A stretch of 42,430 bases of DNA from Elusimicrobiota bacterium (GCA_016207645.1 JACQPH010000147.1:1-42430), one strand, 5' to 3'; numbered from the stretch's first letter, positions 15,144 through 24,868 are shown. The notes: generated by a model from the letters alone, not told the origin. Numbers and translations: made by a program.

Positions 15144-17234
15144 ATGAACAGGCTCGGCCTGGAAAAAAGTCCGTACTTGCTGCAGCATGCCGGCAACCCG
15201 GTGGATTGGTATCCCTGGGGGCCGGAGGCGTTCCTGAAGGCGGAGCAGGAAGCCAGGCCGGTCTTTGTCTCTATCGGGTATTCCACCTGCCACTGGTGCC
15301 ACGTGATGGAGGAGGAATCTTTTGAAAACCCGGAGGTGGCGGCGGCGCTGAACCGGGATTTCATCAGCATCAAGGTCGACCGCGAGGAAAGGCCCGACAT
15401 CGACTCCGCCTATATGAACGCCGTGCACGCGATGGGCGGCGCCGGCGGCTGGCCGCTGAACGTCTTTCTTGCTCCCGACAAGCGGCCGTTCTACGGGGGC
15501 ACTTATTTCACTCCGGGGCAACTGAAGGAACTCCTGCCGGCTATCTCCGACGCCTGGAAGAACAAGAGGGGAGAGCTTGCCGGCTTCTCCGCGCGGCTGC
15601 TGGAGGCGCTTTCCGGGCCGCCCGCCCCGGAAAAAGGCGCCATTGCCGGCGAGGCGGCCGGCGGCGCGTTCGGCGGGCTTCTTTCCATGTACGACCCCGC
15701 CTTCGGAGGCTTCGGCGCGGCCCGGAAATTCCCCTCGGCGCATACGCTTTCTTTCATGCTGCTCCACTACTACCGGACCGGAAGCAAAGAGGCGCTGGAG
15801 ATGGCGGAGAACACTCTAGGGCATATCTCCGGCGGCGGTATCACCGACCACCTGGGCGGCGGGATCCACCGCTATTCCACCGACCGGGCCTGGTTCCTTC
15901 CGCATTTCGAAAAGATGCTCTACGACCAGGCGCTGATCGCCGGCGTCTATCTCGAGGCGTACCAGCTGACCCGGAAACGGGGCTATGCCGACGCGGCGCG
16001 GAAGGTGCTGGACTATGCGCTGCGCGGCCTGGGCCGGCCCGGGGGCGGGTTTGCCTCGGCCGAGGACGCGGACAGCGCGCCGGACCCCGCCAGGCCGGGG
16101 GAAAAGCGGGAAGGGGCGTATTATGTCTGGACGCGGGCCGGGATCCTCGACGTGCTGGGCGCCGGGCCCGGAGAGATGTTCTGCTGGCGCTACGGCGTGA
16201 AAGCGGAGGGGAACGTGAGCGCCGACCCGCGCGGCGAGTTCCCGGGAAAGAACGTGCTCTCCGTAGTGAAGACGGTGAAAGAGACGGCCGCGCGGTTCAG
16301 AAAGTCCGAAAAGGAGACGGAAAAGGCGCTGAGGGATTCCGCGGAGAAGCTTTTCCGGGCCCGGTCCCTCAGGCCGGGGCCGTACCTGGACGACAAGGTC
16401 CTGACCGACTGGAACGGGCTCATGATCTCCAGCCTCGCGAAGGCCGGCGGCATCCTGGGCGAACCGAAATACCTGGCGGCCGCCGGAAAAGCGGCGGCTT
16501 TTATCCTGGAGGAACTGAGGGCCGGCGACGGGACCCTGCTGCACCGCTACCGGGACGGCTCCGCCGGGATCCCGGGCTTCCTGGACGATTACGCTTTTTT
16601 CATCAACGGCCTGCTGGACCTGTACGAGGCCTCCTTCTCCGTTCCGTACCTCGAGCGGGCCGTTGAGCTGGGCGGGAAGCTGCTGGAACTGTTCGAGGAC
16701 AAAGCCGGGGGCGGATTTTTCATGACCGCCGCGGGCGCGGAGACGCTGCCGGGCGGCCGCGCCAGGGAATATTTGGACGGCGCGCTGCCTTCCGGCAATT
16801 CCATGGCCGCGCTGTGCCTGGCCAGGCTGGCTAATATCACGCGCAGGAAGGATCTCGGCGCGGCCTGCGCCGCGTCGCTGGCCCGTATCCCGGGCCTGGC
16901 GGCCCGGGCCCCCGCCTCGTTCCCCCAGCTGCTGATAGCCGCCGACGCGGCGGGCGGCCGCGCGATACAGGCCGCTATAGTTTCCGGTACCGGCGAAGAC
17001 CGGTTCGCGGCCGAGTCGGCCGCCTTTCTGCGCGGGCGGTTCCTGCCGGGCAGGACGCTGCTGTTGCGGCGCACGGGGAAGAAAGCGGACGGCGTTCTGG
17101 ACGCCGCTCCCTGGCTCGGGGGGCTGGAGACCCTTCCCGGGGGAAGAACGGCGGTTTACGTGTGCGTAGACCGCGTCTGCCTTCCCCCGGCGGCGGACCT
17201 GGCCGGCCTGGAAAAATATTGCGCGAACGGCTGA
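15144..17234 (+). CDS. yyaL: YyaL/SPATA20-type thioredoxin-domain protein (DUF255)
   Basis: A 696-residue cytoplasmic protein. The start at 15144 gives the family's usual N-terminus ([26 protein letters not shown]) and is preceded by GGGGGT; upstream in-frame TTG and ATG codons fall in the promoter. Residues 1-165 form a thioredoxin-like domain with the CHWC motif at 49-52 and [11 protein letters not shown]. The rest (about 190-690) is an alpha/alpha-barrel like N-acylglucosamine 2-epimerase, with [26 protein letters not shown] and FASAEDADS. Family length is about 680, so it appears complete. The biochemical role of the family is not established. Its promoter sequence is nearly duplicated before the next gene. 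Confidence 0.93.
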   Translation: MNRLGLEKSPYLLQHAGNPVDWYPWGPEAFLKAEQEARPVFVSIGYSTCHWCHVMEEESFENPEVAAALNRDFISIKVDREERPDIDSAYMNAVHAMGGAGGWPLNVFLAPDKRPFYGGTYFTPGQLKELLPAISDAWKNKRGELAGFSARLLEALSGPPAPEKGAIAGEAAGGAFGGLLSMYDPAFGGFGAARKFPSAHTLSFMLLHYYRTGSKEALEMAENTLGHISGGGITDHLGGGIHRYSTDRAWFLPHFEKMLYDQALIAGVYLEAYQLTRKRGYADAARKVLDYALRGLGRPGGGFASAEDADSAPDPARPGEKREGAYYVWTRAGILDVLGAGPGEMFCWRYGVKAEGNVSADPRGEFPGKNVLSVVKTVKETAARFRKSEKETEKALRDSAEKLFRARSLRPGPYLDDKVLTDWNGLMISSLAKAGGILGEPKYLAAAGKAAAFILEELRAGDGTLLHRYRDGSAGIPGFLDDYAFFINGLLDLYEASFSVPYLERAVELGGKLLELFEDKAGGGFFMTAAGAETLPGGRAREYLDGALPSGNSMAALCLARLANITRRKDLGAACAASLARIPGLAARAPASFPQLLIAADAAGGRAIQAAIVSGTGEDRFAAESAAFLRGRFLPGRTLLLRRTGKKADGVLDAAPWLGGLETLPGGRTAVYVCVDRVCLPPAADLAGLEKYCANG

Positions 17235-17289
17235 CCCGCGCCCGATCGCCGCTTTGTGATAACGCCGGCGTGGACCCTGCTCTTTCTCA

Positions 17290-17319
17290 TTGACTTTTCC
17301 GGGATATTTTTCGTAAAGT
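17290..17319 (+). promoter_or_regulatory. Promoter of the coiled-coil gene
   Basis: TTGACT (17290-17295) and TAAAGT (17314-17319), 18 bp apart, followed by AACCGCGATACC. It matches the promoter at 15090-15118 over about 50 bp. The leader from about 17326 to 17433 carries small hairpins (CGGTT/AACCG near 17344-17359; GCAC..CGCTAGCG..GTGC near 17377-17393). Confidence 0.6.
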
Positions 17320-17433
17320 AACCGCGATACCAAGGGGAAGGGTCGGTTCTGGAAAACCGGACGTAAGCTGGAAGCACGCGCTAGCGGTGCTGTTATATCC
17401 TTTGGCGCGCCGTACAGGTTAAAAGGGGGAGCT

Positions 17434-18147
17434 ATGGGCGGTGAAAATACTTTTGACGGGGCGCTCGGCCGGGTCGAGCGGGCGGAAAAACAGCTGGCGG
17501 AGCTGGAAGCTGAATTCGCGCGGAAGGAAGCGGAGTTGAAGCGCCGGCTGGAAGCCAGGCGGACCGAGCTGCAGGCCCGTTCCGCCGCGGCCGGGAACGC
17601 GGCCGGCAAAGAGGCGGAACTGGCCGGGGCCAACAGCGCCCTCAAAGAGACGCTTGAACTCAGGGAGAAGAAGATCGAGGAGCTCCGCCGCCTTCTTCTG
17701 CTCCGGAAAGAGGGAACCGACGCGGCCCCGGAGACGGCGGCCGCGGGGGAAAGGGAACCGGGCGGCACGCTCACCGGGGAGGCGGACCGCGCTTTCGAAC
17801 TGCTGGGAAAGGAAAGACGGGAATTCGAGGAGCATTACGCCGTCCTGGAACGCGGATCCGAAGCGCGCGAGAAAGAGCTGCTGGACGAAATACGGGTCTT
17901 GAAGGAAGCCGCCGCGATGAAGTCGCGGGAGTATGAAAAAATGTGCACGGACCTGCTCCTGGCGCGGGAAAAGGAGCAGGCGGCGCTTTCCAGGGCCTCG
18001 TCGGCCGCTATCGAGCTGATGGAACTGAACGTTTTCAATAAGTCGGCGGCCGAAGCGCTGAAGGAAAAGGAGCTGGAGATAAACGACCTTAAGCGGGCGT
18101 ACGAAAAGACCAGGGCCGATGCCGCCGGGGGCGGCAGCGGGCGCTGA
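17434..18147 (+). CDS. Coiled-coil protein of unknown function
   Basis: A 237-residue protein made almost wholly of Glu, Ala, Lys, Leu and Arg in heptad-like order, for example RVERAEKQLAELEAEFARKE (10-29) and LRLREKKIEELRRLLLLRKE-like segments, with a short break around residues 90-110 (EGTDAAPETAAAGEREPGG). No signal peptide, membrane segment or catalytic motif. It is probably a long rod-like cytoplasmic coiled coil; a structural or scaffolding role is possible. AGGGGGAG precedes the ATG at 17434. Its promoter resembles that of the preceding thioredoxin-domain gene, so both may respond to the same regulator. Family not recognised. Confidence 0.8.
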   Translation: MGGENTFDGALGRVERAEKQLAELEAEFARKEAELKRRLEARRTELQARSAAAGNAAGKEAELAGANSALKETLELREKKIEELRRLLLLRKEGTDAAPETAAAGEREPGGTLTGEADRAFELLGKERREFEEHYAVLERGSEAREKELLDEIRVLKEAAAMKSREYEKMCTDLLLAREKEQAALSRASSAAIELMELNVFNKSAAEALKEKELEINDLKRAYEKTRADAAGGGSGR

Positions 18148-18206
18148 ACGGCGGCCGGGCGTAAAGCGGAACTGATAAAGAGTGTTCCCGGCACACAGGG
18201 GGCGCG

Positions 18207-19673
18207 GTGGAAACTTATTTCGGGGATTTCCGGCTGGCGAACCTGCTGTTCCAGCGCTCGCTCGCGGCCGTCTATCTCATCGCTTTCGCCGCGGCGCTGA
18301 ACCAGTTCCCGGTACTGCTCGGCGAGCACGGCTTCCTGCCGGTGCCGGCTTTCGTCAGGGACGTGCCGTTCTGGCGCGCGCCGGGGCTTTTCCATTTTTT
18401 CTATTCCGACCGCCTCTTCTCCTTCTCGGCCTGGGCCGGCCTCCTGCTTTCCGCCCTCCTCGTCCTCGGCCTGCTGGAGAAAAGCGCCTGGTGGCTGACG
18501 GCCGCGGCCTGGCTGGCCCTGTATTTCCTGTATCTCTCGATCGTCAATGTCGGGCAGACGTTCTACGCCTTCGGCTGGGAATCTATGCTGCTGGAAGCCG
18601 GCTTCCTGGCCGCTTTCCTCGGCCCGGCGGCTATGAAGCCGTCGCTGGTGCCGGTGCTGGCGCTCAGGTGGATGCTTTTCCGGCTGATCCTGGGGGCGGG
18701 CCTCATCAAGCTGCGCAACGACCCCTGCTGGCGGGACCTTACCTGCCTCGCTTACCATTTCGAGACCCAGCCGCAGCCTAACCCGCTGAGCTGGTATTTC
18801 CACCGCCTGCCCGCCCCGGTACTGGCTGGCGGCGTGCTGCTCAACCACGTGGTGGAGATAATCGCCCCGTTCGGCTTCCTGGGGCCGCAGCCCGCGGCGG
18901 CCGCCGCGGCCGCGCTGCTGATAGCGCACCAGGCGCTGCTGATAGCCAGCGGGAATTTTTCCTTCCTGAATTTCCTCACTATAGTCCTCTGCCTGACCGC
19001 GGTCAGCGACTCGGTGTTCGGCTGGTTCTGCCCGGCGGCGGCCCCGCCCGCGCCGCCGGCCGCCGCGCCGTTCCGGCAGTACCTGCTCTACGCGCTCGGC
19101 GCCGGCGTGGTCCTGCTGAGCGTCAGGCCGGCGCTCAACCTGTTCTCCGGTGAGCAGGTCATGAACGCAAGCTATAATCAATTTCACCTGGTGAACACCT
19201 ACGGTATGTTCGGCACCATCACCAAGGAGCGCTACGAGATAGTGATAGAAGGGACCTCGGACGCGGAGCCCGGGCCGGGGGCGGAGTGGAAGGAATACGA
19301 GTTCAAGGGGAAACCCGGGGACGTGAAAGCCCCGCCGCCGCAGGTGGCGCCCTATCACCTGCGCCTGGACTGGCTGATGTGGTTCCTGCCCTTTTCCGTG
19401 GGGGTAGCCGAAAAAGGTATCATTGTTTACGGTTACGAGCGCTGGTTCATCAGCTTCATGAAAAAGCTGCTGGAGGGGGACCCCGCTACGCTGAAACTGC
19501 TGAAGCCGGGGCCTTTCTCCAGGCCGCCCCGGTACGTGCGGGCCAGGTTCTACCGCTACCGGTTCAGCGGCCCCGAAGAGAGGAAGAACACCGGGGCCTG
19601 GTGGAAACGGGAGCTGGCCGGGGAGTACCTGCCGCCGGTGGACCTGCGCGCGCTGAAAGAGGCGGAGCTCTGA
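18207..19673 (+). CDS. Lipase maturation factor (LMF) family membrane protein
   Basis: A 488-residue integral membrane protein of the lipase maturation factor family, whose animal members help fold lipases in the ER. Several membrane segments fill residues about 12-310. Family blocks are clear: NVGQTFYAFGWESMLLEAGFLAAFLGP, RWMLFRLILGAGLIKLRNDPCWRDLTCLAYHFETQPQPNPLSWYFHRLP (split here only for description), and the C-terminal soluble part HLVNTYGMFGTITKERYEIVIEG and WKEYEFKGKPGD. GTG at 18207 is used as start, preceded by AGGGGGCG. The stop is followed immediately by the ATG of the DCC oxidoreductase. In bacteria the function is unknown; a disulfide-linked folding role is a reasonable inference. 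Confidence 0.9.
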   Translation: METYFGDFRLANLLFQRSLAAVYLIAFAAALNQFPVLLGEHGFLPVPAFVRDVPFWRAPGLFHFFYSDRLFSFSAWAGLLLSALLVLGLLEKSAWWLTAAAWLALYFLYLSIVNVGQTFYAFGWESMLLEAGFLAAFLGPAAMKPSLVPVLALRWMLFRLILGAGLIKLRNDPCWRDLTCLAYHFETQPQPNPLSWYFHRLPAPVLAGGVLLNHVVEIIAPFGFLGPQPAAAAAAALLIAHQALLIASGNFSFLNFLTIVLCLTAVSDSVFGWFCPAAAPPAPPAAAPFRQYLLYALGAGVVLLSVRPALNLFSGEQVMNASYNQFHLVNTYGMFGTITKERYEIVIEGTSDAEPGPGAEWKEYEFKGKPGDVKAPPPQVAPYHLRLDWLMWFLPFSVGVAEKGIIVYGYERWFISFMKKLLEGDPATLKLLKPGPFSRPPRYVRARFYRYRFSGPEERKNTGAWWKRELAGEYLPPVDLRALKEAEL

Positions 19674-20030
19674 ATGACGGAAGAAATAAAGACGCCGATA
19701 ATGCTTTACGACGGGGACTGCGCTTTCTGCCGGGGCTGGGTGGAAAAATGGCGCGGCGCCACCGGCGGCGCGGTGCGCTACGAGCCTTACCAGCTGGCGG
19801 GCCGGGACTACCCGCAGGTGACGGCGGCGCAGTGCGCGGAGGCCGTGCAGCTTATCCTGCCCGGCGGCGCGGTCTTCTCCGGCGCGTACGCCGTGTTCAA
19901 GGCCCTCGCGCTCGGCGGGAAGCGGTCCTGGCCTTTATGGTTCTACGAGAAGGCGCCGCTGTTCGGCCCGGCGGCCGAATGGTTCTACCGCCTGGTGGCC
20001 CGCCACCGGACCTTCTTCTCGAAATTTTAG
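19674..20030 (+). CDS. DCC-family thiol-disulfide oxidoreductase
   Basis: A 118-residue protein with the DxxCxxC signature of the DCC (YuxK) family: YDGDCAFCRGW with Cys16 and Cys19. The rest (VRYEPYQLAGRDYP, AVQLILPGGAVFSGAYAVFKALAL, WFYRLVARHRTFFSKF) follows the family pattern. Members are thioredoxin-fold-like thiol oxidoreductases of unproven substrate. It begins directly after the LMF stop codon (TGAATG), so the two are certainly in one operon and probably act on the same pathway. Confidence 0.92.
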   Translation: MTEEIKTPIMLYDGDCAFCRGWVEKWRGATGGAVRYEPYQLAGRDYPQVTAAQCAEAVQLILPGGAVFSGAYAVFKALALGGKRSWPLWFYEKAPLFGPAAEWFYRLVARHRTFFSKF

Positions 20031-20082
20031 CCGGTCCTTTCCGTAACGCCGGGGCGGTTTTCTCCGCTGATCCGGATAAATG

Positions 20083-20088
20083 TATAAT
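20083..20088 (+). promoter_or_regulatory. -10 box of the amino-acid transporter operon
   Basis: TATAAT lies nine bases before the ATG at 20098. It overlaps an earlier in-frame ATG at 20080, which therefore is not a likely start. No good -35 is evident. Confidence 0.5.
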
Positions 20089-20097
20089 CGTAGGTCA

Positions 20098-21615
20098 ATG
20101 GAATATATGAGCCGGCGCGTTGAAAAGTTCCCGGGCGGCTGCTTCGCCGCTGCGCTATTGCTCCTGTCGCTGGCCGCGGCTTTCCCGGACCTGGCGCGGG
20201 CGGCCACCCTCGGGGAAATAAAGGCGCGCGGCGTGTTCCGCTGGGGGGCCGACGCCGAGGGCGGAGCGCCCTACGTCTTCCCGGACCCGAAAGATCCGGA
20301 TAAACTAATAGGTTTCGAGGTGGACCTCGCGGCCGCGCTGGCCGCGAAGTGGGGCGTGCGGGCCGAGATGGTGCAGAACAACTGGGACGGCCTTATCCCG
20401 GCGCTGGGCCGCGGCAGCTACGACTTCATCATGAACGGGCTGGAGATAACGCCGGAGCATTTGAAACAGGTGGCGATGAGCCGGCCCTACTATATCTACA
20501 GCCAGCAGATAGTGACCGCGAAGGACAGGAACGATATAAAGGCGCAGGAGGACCTGAAGGGGAAGAAAGTGGGGGTCCTTTCCGCCAGCATGTCCCACCG
20601 CCTCCTGGAGAAAATGGGCGGGGTCACCGTAGTCGCCTATGCCGGGAACTCCGAGCCCTGCCGCGACCTGAAGAACGGCCGCCTGGACGCTTCCCTGATG
20701 GATTTCCCGATAGCCCTGTATTACGCCAAGCCCTTCCCGGAACTGAAGTTCTCCGGAGAACCTTTCGCCTTCGGCTATTACGGCATAGGCGTACCGAAAA
20801 AGGACGAAGCGCTGCTGAAAGAGATAAACCTGGCCCTGGACGCGCTGCTGGCGGAGGGGAAGCTGAAGGCGATCTATAAAAAATGGGGCATGTGGGAAGA
20901 AAGCATGGGCCCCAAAATGAAGCGCTACGGCAAAGAGGACAGTACCGTGGCCGAAGCTCCCGGCTCAAACCTGCCCTGGGGCAAGTACCTGCTGCTGCTG
21001 CTCAAGAGCGCTCTCGTCACGGTGGAGCTGTCGGTGATCTCCATGGTGCTGGCCGCGGGCCTGGGCCTGGCGCTGGCCCTGGCCAGGCTGTTCGGCGCGG
21101 CCCCGCTGCGCTGGCTCAGCACCGCCTACGTGGAAGTGGTGCGCGGCACCCCGCTGCTGATACAGCTTTATATCCTGTACTACGGCCTGCCCAATGTCGG
21201 CATAAAGCTGAGCGCTTTCATAGCGGCGATACTCGGCCTGGGCATGAACTACGCCGCCTACGAGGCCGAGAACTACCGGGCCGGCATCCAGGCCATACCG
21301 CGCGGCCAGATGGAGGCGGCGCTGTCGCTGGGCATGACCAGGCTGCAGGCGGTCCGGCACGTGGTCCTGCCGCAGGCCATGCGCATAGTCATCCCGCCAA
21401 TAAGCAACGACTTCATCGCCCTGTTCAAGGATTCCTCGCTGGTCTCGGTAATCACCATGGTGGAGCTGACCAAGATGTACGGCATGCTGGCCAACTCCAC
21501 CTACAACTACATGGGCCTGGGCCTGCTGACGGCCGCCATCTATTTCGGCCTCAGCTATCCCGCCTCGCTGGCGGCCCGGCATCTGGAGAAAAAACTGGCT
21601 TATGATCATCGTTAA
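20098..21615 (+). CDS. Polar amino-acid ABC transporter: binding protein fused to permease
   Basis: About 505 residues from the ATG at 20098 (20107 is also possible; 20080 overlaps the -10 box). After an N-terminal signal/anchor (AAALLLLSLAAAFPDLARAA), residues about 35-270 are a family-3 solute-binding domain (FRWGADAEGGAPYVF, GFEVDLAAALAAKWG, FIMNGLEITPEH, LKGKKVGVL). Residues about 280-500 are a HisM/GlnP-type permease with EVVRGTPLLIQLYILYYGLP and the ATPase-coupling loop QIPRGQMEAALSLGM-like AIPRGQMEAALSLGMTRLQAV. Such fusions, as in GlnP, import glutamine or other polar amino acids. The gene overlaps the ATPase gene by 14 bp. Substrate not determined from sequence. Confidence 0.92.
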   Translation: MEYMSRRVEKFPGGCFAAALLLLSLAAAFPDLARAATLGEIKARGVFRWGADAEGGAPYVFPDPKDPDKLIGFEVDLAAALAAKWGVRAEMVQNNWDGLIPALGRGSYDFIMNGLEITPEHLKQVAMSRPYYIYSQQIVTAKDRNDIKAQEDLKGKKVGVLSASMSHRLLEKMGGVTVVAYAGNSEPCRDLKNGRLDASLMDFPIALYYAKPFPELKFSGEPFAFGYYGIGVPKKDEALLKEINLALDALLAEGKLKAIYKKWGMWEESMGPKMKRYGKEDSTVAEAPGSNLPWGKYLLLLLKSALVTVELSVISMVLAAGLGLALALARLFGAAPLRWLSTAYVEVVRGTPLLIQLYILYYGLPNVGIKLSAFIAAILGLGMNYAAYEAENYRAGIQAIPRGQMEAALSLGMTRLQAVRHVVLPQAMRIVIPPISNDFIALFKDSSLVSVITMVELTKMYGMLANSTYNYMGLGLLTAAIYFGLSYPASLAARHLEKKLAYDHR

Positions 21616-22420
21616 GGACCTGGTGAAGAGCTATAAGGGCCACAGGGTGCTCGACGGCATCGGCATGGGCCAGGCCAGGGGCGAGAAGGTAGTCCTCATA
21701 GGCCCCAGCGGCTGCGGCAAAACCACTCTTCTGCGCTGCCTCAACCAGCTCGAGGTCTTCGATTCCGGAAAGATCAGCGTGGCCGGCGTCACCCTGGACG
21801 CCGCCGCGGACCATCACTCCAGGGCCTGGAAGCAGAGCCGGCACGAGCTGCGCATGCGGATCGGTATGGTCTTCCAGAGCTTCAATTTGTTCCCGCATAT
21901 GACCGCCCTGGAGAACGTCACGCTGGCCCCGGTCAGGGTGAAAGGGCTGCACGCGGCGGAGGCGAAAAGGCTCGGCATGGAGTTCCTGGAAAAAGTGGGG
22001 CTCGGCGGCAAGGCCGGCTTCTACCCGTCGCAGCTCTCCGGCGGCCAGCAGCAGCGCGTGGCCATAGCGCGGGCCCTGGCCATGAAGCCGGAGGTCATGC
22101 TGTTCGACGAGCCGACCAGCGCGCTGGACCCGGAGGTCAAGGAGGACGTGCTCGGCGTGATGAGGAAACTGGCCTATGAGGGGATGACCATGCTCGTCAT
22201 CACCCATGAAATTTCTTTCGCCAGGGATATAGCCGACAGGATAATTTTCATGGAAGCGGGGAAAGTGGTGGAAGCCGGCCCCGCCAGGGAACTTTGCAGC
22301 CATCCCAAAGAACCCAGGACCATCGAGTTCCTCAGCAAGCTCCTGCCCAGGAACCCCAGGGCTAAAGCCGCCGCGGACGTCCCGGACAACCAGCTCTCGC
22401 TGGAAGACCTCTGGGGCTGA
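21602..22420 (+). CDS. glnQ: Polar amino-acid ABC transporter ATPase
   Basis: A 272-residue ABC ATPase of the GlnQ/HisP type. Walker A GPSGCGKT is at 34-41, the Q loop in [19 protein letters not shown], the signature [15 protein letters not shown], Walker [15 protein letters not shown] and the switch His in [15 protein letters not shown]. It energises the fused binding protein-permease encoded just upstream (14-bp overlap). Length is slightly longer than the usual 240-250 because of a C-terminal tail ([26 protein letters not shown]). The gene symbol reflects family, not proven glutamine specificity. Confidence 0.95.
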   Translation: MIIVKDLVKSYKGHRVLDGIGMGQARGEKVVLIGPSGCGKTTLLRCLNQLEVFDSGKISVAGVTLDAAADHHSRAWKQSRHELRMRIGMVFQSFNLFPHMTALENVTLAPVRVKGLHAAEAKRLGMEFLEKVGLGGKAGFYPSQLSGGQQQRVAIARALAMKPEVMLFDEPTSALDPEVKEDVLGVMRKLAYEGMTMLVITHEISFARDIADRIIFMEAGKVVEAGPARELCSHPKEPRTIEFLSKLLPRNPRAKAAADVPDNQLSLEDLWG

Positions 22421-22427
22421 AAACCGC

Positions 22428-23732
22428 ATGCAGACCGGGGAATTTTCAAGGCTGGAAAAGATTTTCCGGGACCTTTTCGCAATAGGCCGGGTCAAGGTGC
22501 TGCTCGGCCTCGCCTTTAAAGTGGCCGCCCTGGAAGACGGCTCCGGGCAGGTCCTGAAATTCCTCCTCTTCAGGCTGCCCGGAGACACGCTCTTCGCCCA
22601 CAAGGCCTCCGACCCGGCGGCCGCGCTCGAGAAGGACGCGGTTTACTTCCGGCTGGCCGAGCTCTGCCGCGATAAAGTGGCGTTCGGGGAGATGGACGAA
22701 CTGCTGGGCCGCTATCTCGCCGGGGGGCGGGACGAACTGGTCGTCTTCCTGGCCCTCTGCCTGACCTGCCGCTTCACCGAAGCCTACGCTATGGCGCCCG
22801 CCGTTCTCGAGAAGACCGCGTCCCCGGAAATGCTCCTGCTGGCGGCGGACCCCTGGCGGAACATTTACCGGCCCGCGCGGATAAGCCGCGCGCTCGCCGG
22901 AGTGAAGTCCGCCCTGAAAAGACTGCGGGGCCCGGCAAGAGAACTGGCCGCCCGGCACCTGTTCATCCTGGCCGAAAAAGCCGGCCTTGCCCCCGCCTTC
23001 GTACCGCCCCGTCCCGGGCCCGGAGCCCTGCTGTGCGTGCCGTCCGCCAGGGTCCTGCTGGACCGGCTGGAGTTCCGGAAAGCCGAAGCTGTTTTCCGCG
23101 CGGCGGCGGAAGCCTGGCCGGACTCGGAGCAGGCCTGCGGCAAGTACGCCGAAACCCTGTTCTGTTCCGGCAAGGAGGAGGCGGCGCTGGAACTGCTGGC
23201 CGGCAAGCAGCGGGTCATCCGTTCGCCGGGTTTCCGCGCCTGGCGCGGGCAGCTGCTGCTGTTCCGGGGCCGCTACGGGGAGGCGGTGAAAGAGCTGGAA
23301 GGGCCGATAGCCTCCGGCAACGCGCTGGGCTGGTGCTGGCGCGGCGCTGCGCGGTTCAAGCTGGGGCGTTCCGGCCCGGCCCTGGCCGACCTCTGCACCG
23401 CCGTCGGGCTGGACCCGTACGATCTCGAGGCCAGGGTGTGGCGCGCGGAGCTGCTGCGTACCGGGAAAGAATATAAGAAGGCTTTGCAGGATCTCCGCCT
23501 GACGCTCCGGATCATGCCGGCGCACCCGTGGGCTCTGGCCAACCTCGCGCTTCTGTCGGCGGAGACGGGCGATACGGCGGCTTTCTCGGCGGCCCGCGCG
23601 CGCCTGGGCGGGATCGTGAGAGCGGGGCGCGCCGGTCGCGGGAACGAGCCGGCCGCCCTGGCCGGTCTTCTCGAAAGACTCAGAGGCGTGCGCAGACATG
23701 AGCCCCGCTTTTTCAGCGCCCTGGTGTCATAG
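22428..23732 (+). CDS. TPR-repeat protein
   Basis: A 434-residue, probably cytoplasmic protein. Residues about 200-400 are tetratricopeptide-like helical pairs: AEAVFRAAAEAWPDSEQACGKYAETLF, GWCWRGAARFKLGRSGPALADLCTAVGLDPYDLEARVWRAELL (shown in part) and ALQDLRLTLRIMPAHPWALANLALL. The N-terminal half (QTGEFSRLEKIFRDLFAIGRVKVLLG ...) is also helical but I do not recognise it. TPR proteins are protein-protein scaffolds. It starts seven bases after the ABC ATPase gene, so it belongs to the same operon; whether it serves the transporter is unknown. Confidence 0.85.
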   Translation: MQTGEFSRLEKIFRDLFAIGRVKVLLGLAFKVAALEDGSGQVLKFLLFRLPGDTLFAHKASDPAAALEKDAVYFRLAELCRDKVAFGEMDELLGRYLAGGRDELVVFLALCLTCRFTEAYAMAPAVLEKTASPEMLLLAADPWRNIYRPARISRALAGVKSALKRLRGPARELAARHLFILAEKAGLAPAFVPPRPGPGALLCVPSARVLLDRLEFRKAEAVFRAAAEAWPDSEQACGKYAETLFCSGKEEAALELLAGKQRVIRSPGFRAWRGQLLLFRGRYGEAVKELEGPIASGNALGWCWRGAARFKLGRSGPALADLCTAVGLDPYDLEARVWRAELLRTGKEYKKALQDLRLTLRIMPAHPWALANLALLSAETGDTAAFSAARARLGGIVRAGRAGRGNEPAALAGLLERLRGVRRHEPRFFSALVS

Positions 23733-23752
23733 GCTGTCCGCGCGCGCCGGAG

Positions 23753-24868
23753 CTACGGCAGCGGGGCGTTCAGGGTGGCGGCGTTGATGTCCAGGGCTTC
23801 AACGCCCAGCAGGCCGTGCTGCTGCAGGTCCTTGATCACGAACAGCGGCATGGTGGCGCGCATGTTGTAGATCATGTAGGGGATGGCCCACATTTTCACC
23901 CGGCGGTCTTCGGGCAGCACGCGGTTCAGTATTATCAGCAGGTTATTGGTGCAGTTGTTGGTGATGGTCTGGTAAAATTCTCCCTCGCGGTCCACGGCCG
24001 CGAGCGCCATGGACTCGCGCAGCACTTTAACCTTCTCTTCCCGCGAAAGCTTCATGGGGTAGGGCGCCAGGCGGCCCTTCTCGAGGTGGATAGTGCGGGC
24101 GGCGTAATCCTCCCAGGTGGCCAGATGCCAGATTATGCCGAAAGCGTTCCCGAGGCCGGTGAGCGGGGAAAAGCTCTGCCCCACGCGCGTGCGGGCCTCT
24201 ATGCTCAGGGTCAGGCCGGCCGGCTCTTTGCCGTTCCCGTCCGTCAGGCCGCCTTTCTCGAAAGTGAAAAGGAAGAAAGAATGCGCCGCGAGGAATTCCG
24301 GGGCGAAGGGTTTCTTCACGAAATAGACGTTCTTGACGAGCCCCGGCTTCATCGAGGCCGTGGTCCAGTCGAAAGAGTCGGGGAGGGGGAGGTTCCCGCG
24401 CAGTTCGCGTACATTGCCCATCACCAGGTCGGAGCCGTTGTCCAGGAGCAGCCTGGCCTGGCGGCGGCGGGGCTGGTAGGGGGCCGGTACGATCTCTCCG
24501 GCCTTCGGCGTGTATTCGGCGATGGAGCCCACCTTAAGGATGGAAAGGTCGTCCGCCTGGCGGGCCAGCGCCTCCACTCTGACGGTCTTCCCGTTGAATT
24601 TACCGGCTTTTTTAGGGGAGAGCTCGAGCCGGAAAAGGCGCCCGTCCGGGGTATTGAGCAGGACCCGCCCTTCCTCCGTTTTGAGCAAGCCCTTGAGGCT
24701 GTAGGCCACTCCCCATTTCTTTTCGGCCGGGAGTTCCAGGCCGGGGAGGGGGAGGCTCTTTATCTGCGAGGCGCCGAGGTTTTCCAGTCTTGCGAAGTCC
24801 GCCGGCTGCGCCGAAGCCGTAAAAGGCGTGAATACCAGTATGAAAAGCGGGAGGGTTTTTAATACCAT
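23753..24868 (-). CDS. DUF4105-like secreted protein
   Basis: A 371-residue protein with a signal peptide (VLKTLPLFILVFTPFTASA, cleavage near residue 20). The first part (30-170) is beta-rich and unassigned. The second part has the DUF4105 pattern: GNAFGIIWHLATWEDYAARTIHLEKG and, most telling, EFYQTITNNCTNNLLIILNRVLP with the conserved NNCT that in this family contains a candidate catalytic Cys. DUF4105 proteins are periplasmic or membrane-associated and of unknown function. It lies convergent to the TPR gene and divergent from cheY. The -10-like TAATAT sits about seven bases before the ATG and no ribosome-binding site is close. Confidence 0.75.
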   Translation of the reverse strand: MVLKTLPLFILVFTPFTASAQPADFARLENLGASQIKSLPLPGLELPAEKKWGVAYSLKGLLKTEEGRVLLNTPDGRLFRLELSPKKAGKFNGKTVRVEALARQADDLSILKVGSIAEYTPKAGEIVPAPYQPRRRQARLLLDNGSDLVMGNVRELRGNLPLPDSFDWTTASMKPGLVKNVYFVKKPFAPEFLAAHSFFLFTFEKGGLTDGNGKEPAGLTLSIEARTRVGQSFSPLTGLGNAFGIIWHLATWEDYAARTIHLEKGRLAPYPMKLSREEKVKVLRESMALAAVDREGEFYQTITNNCTNNLLIILNRVLPEDRRVKMWAIPYMIYNMRATMPLFVIKDLQQHGLLGVEALDINAATLNAPLP

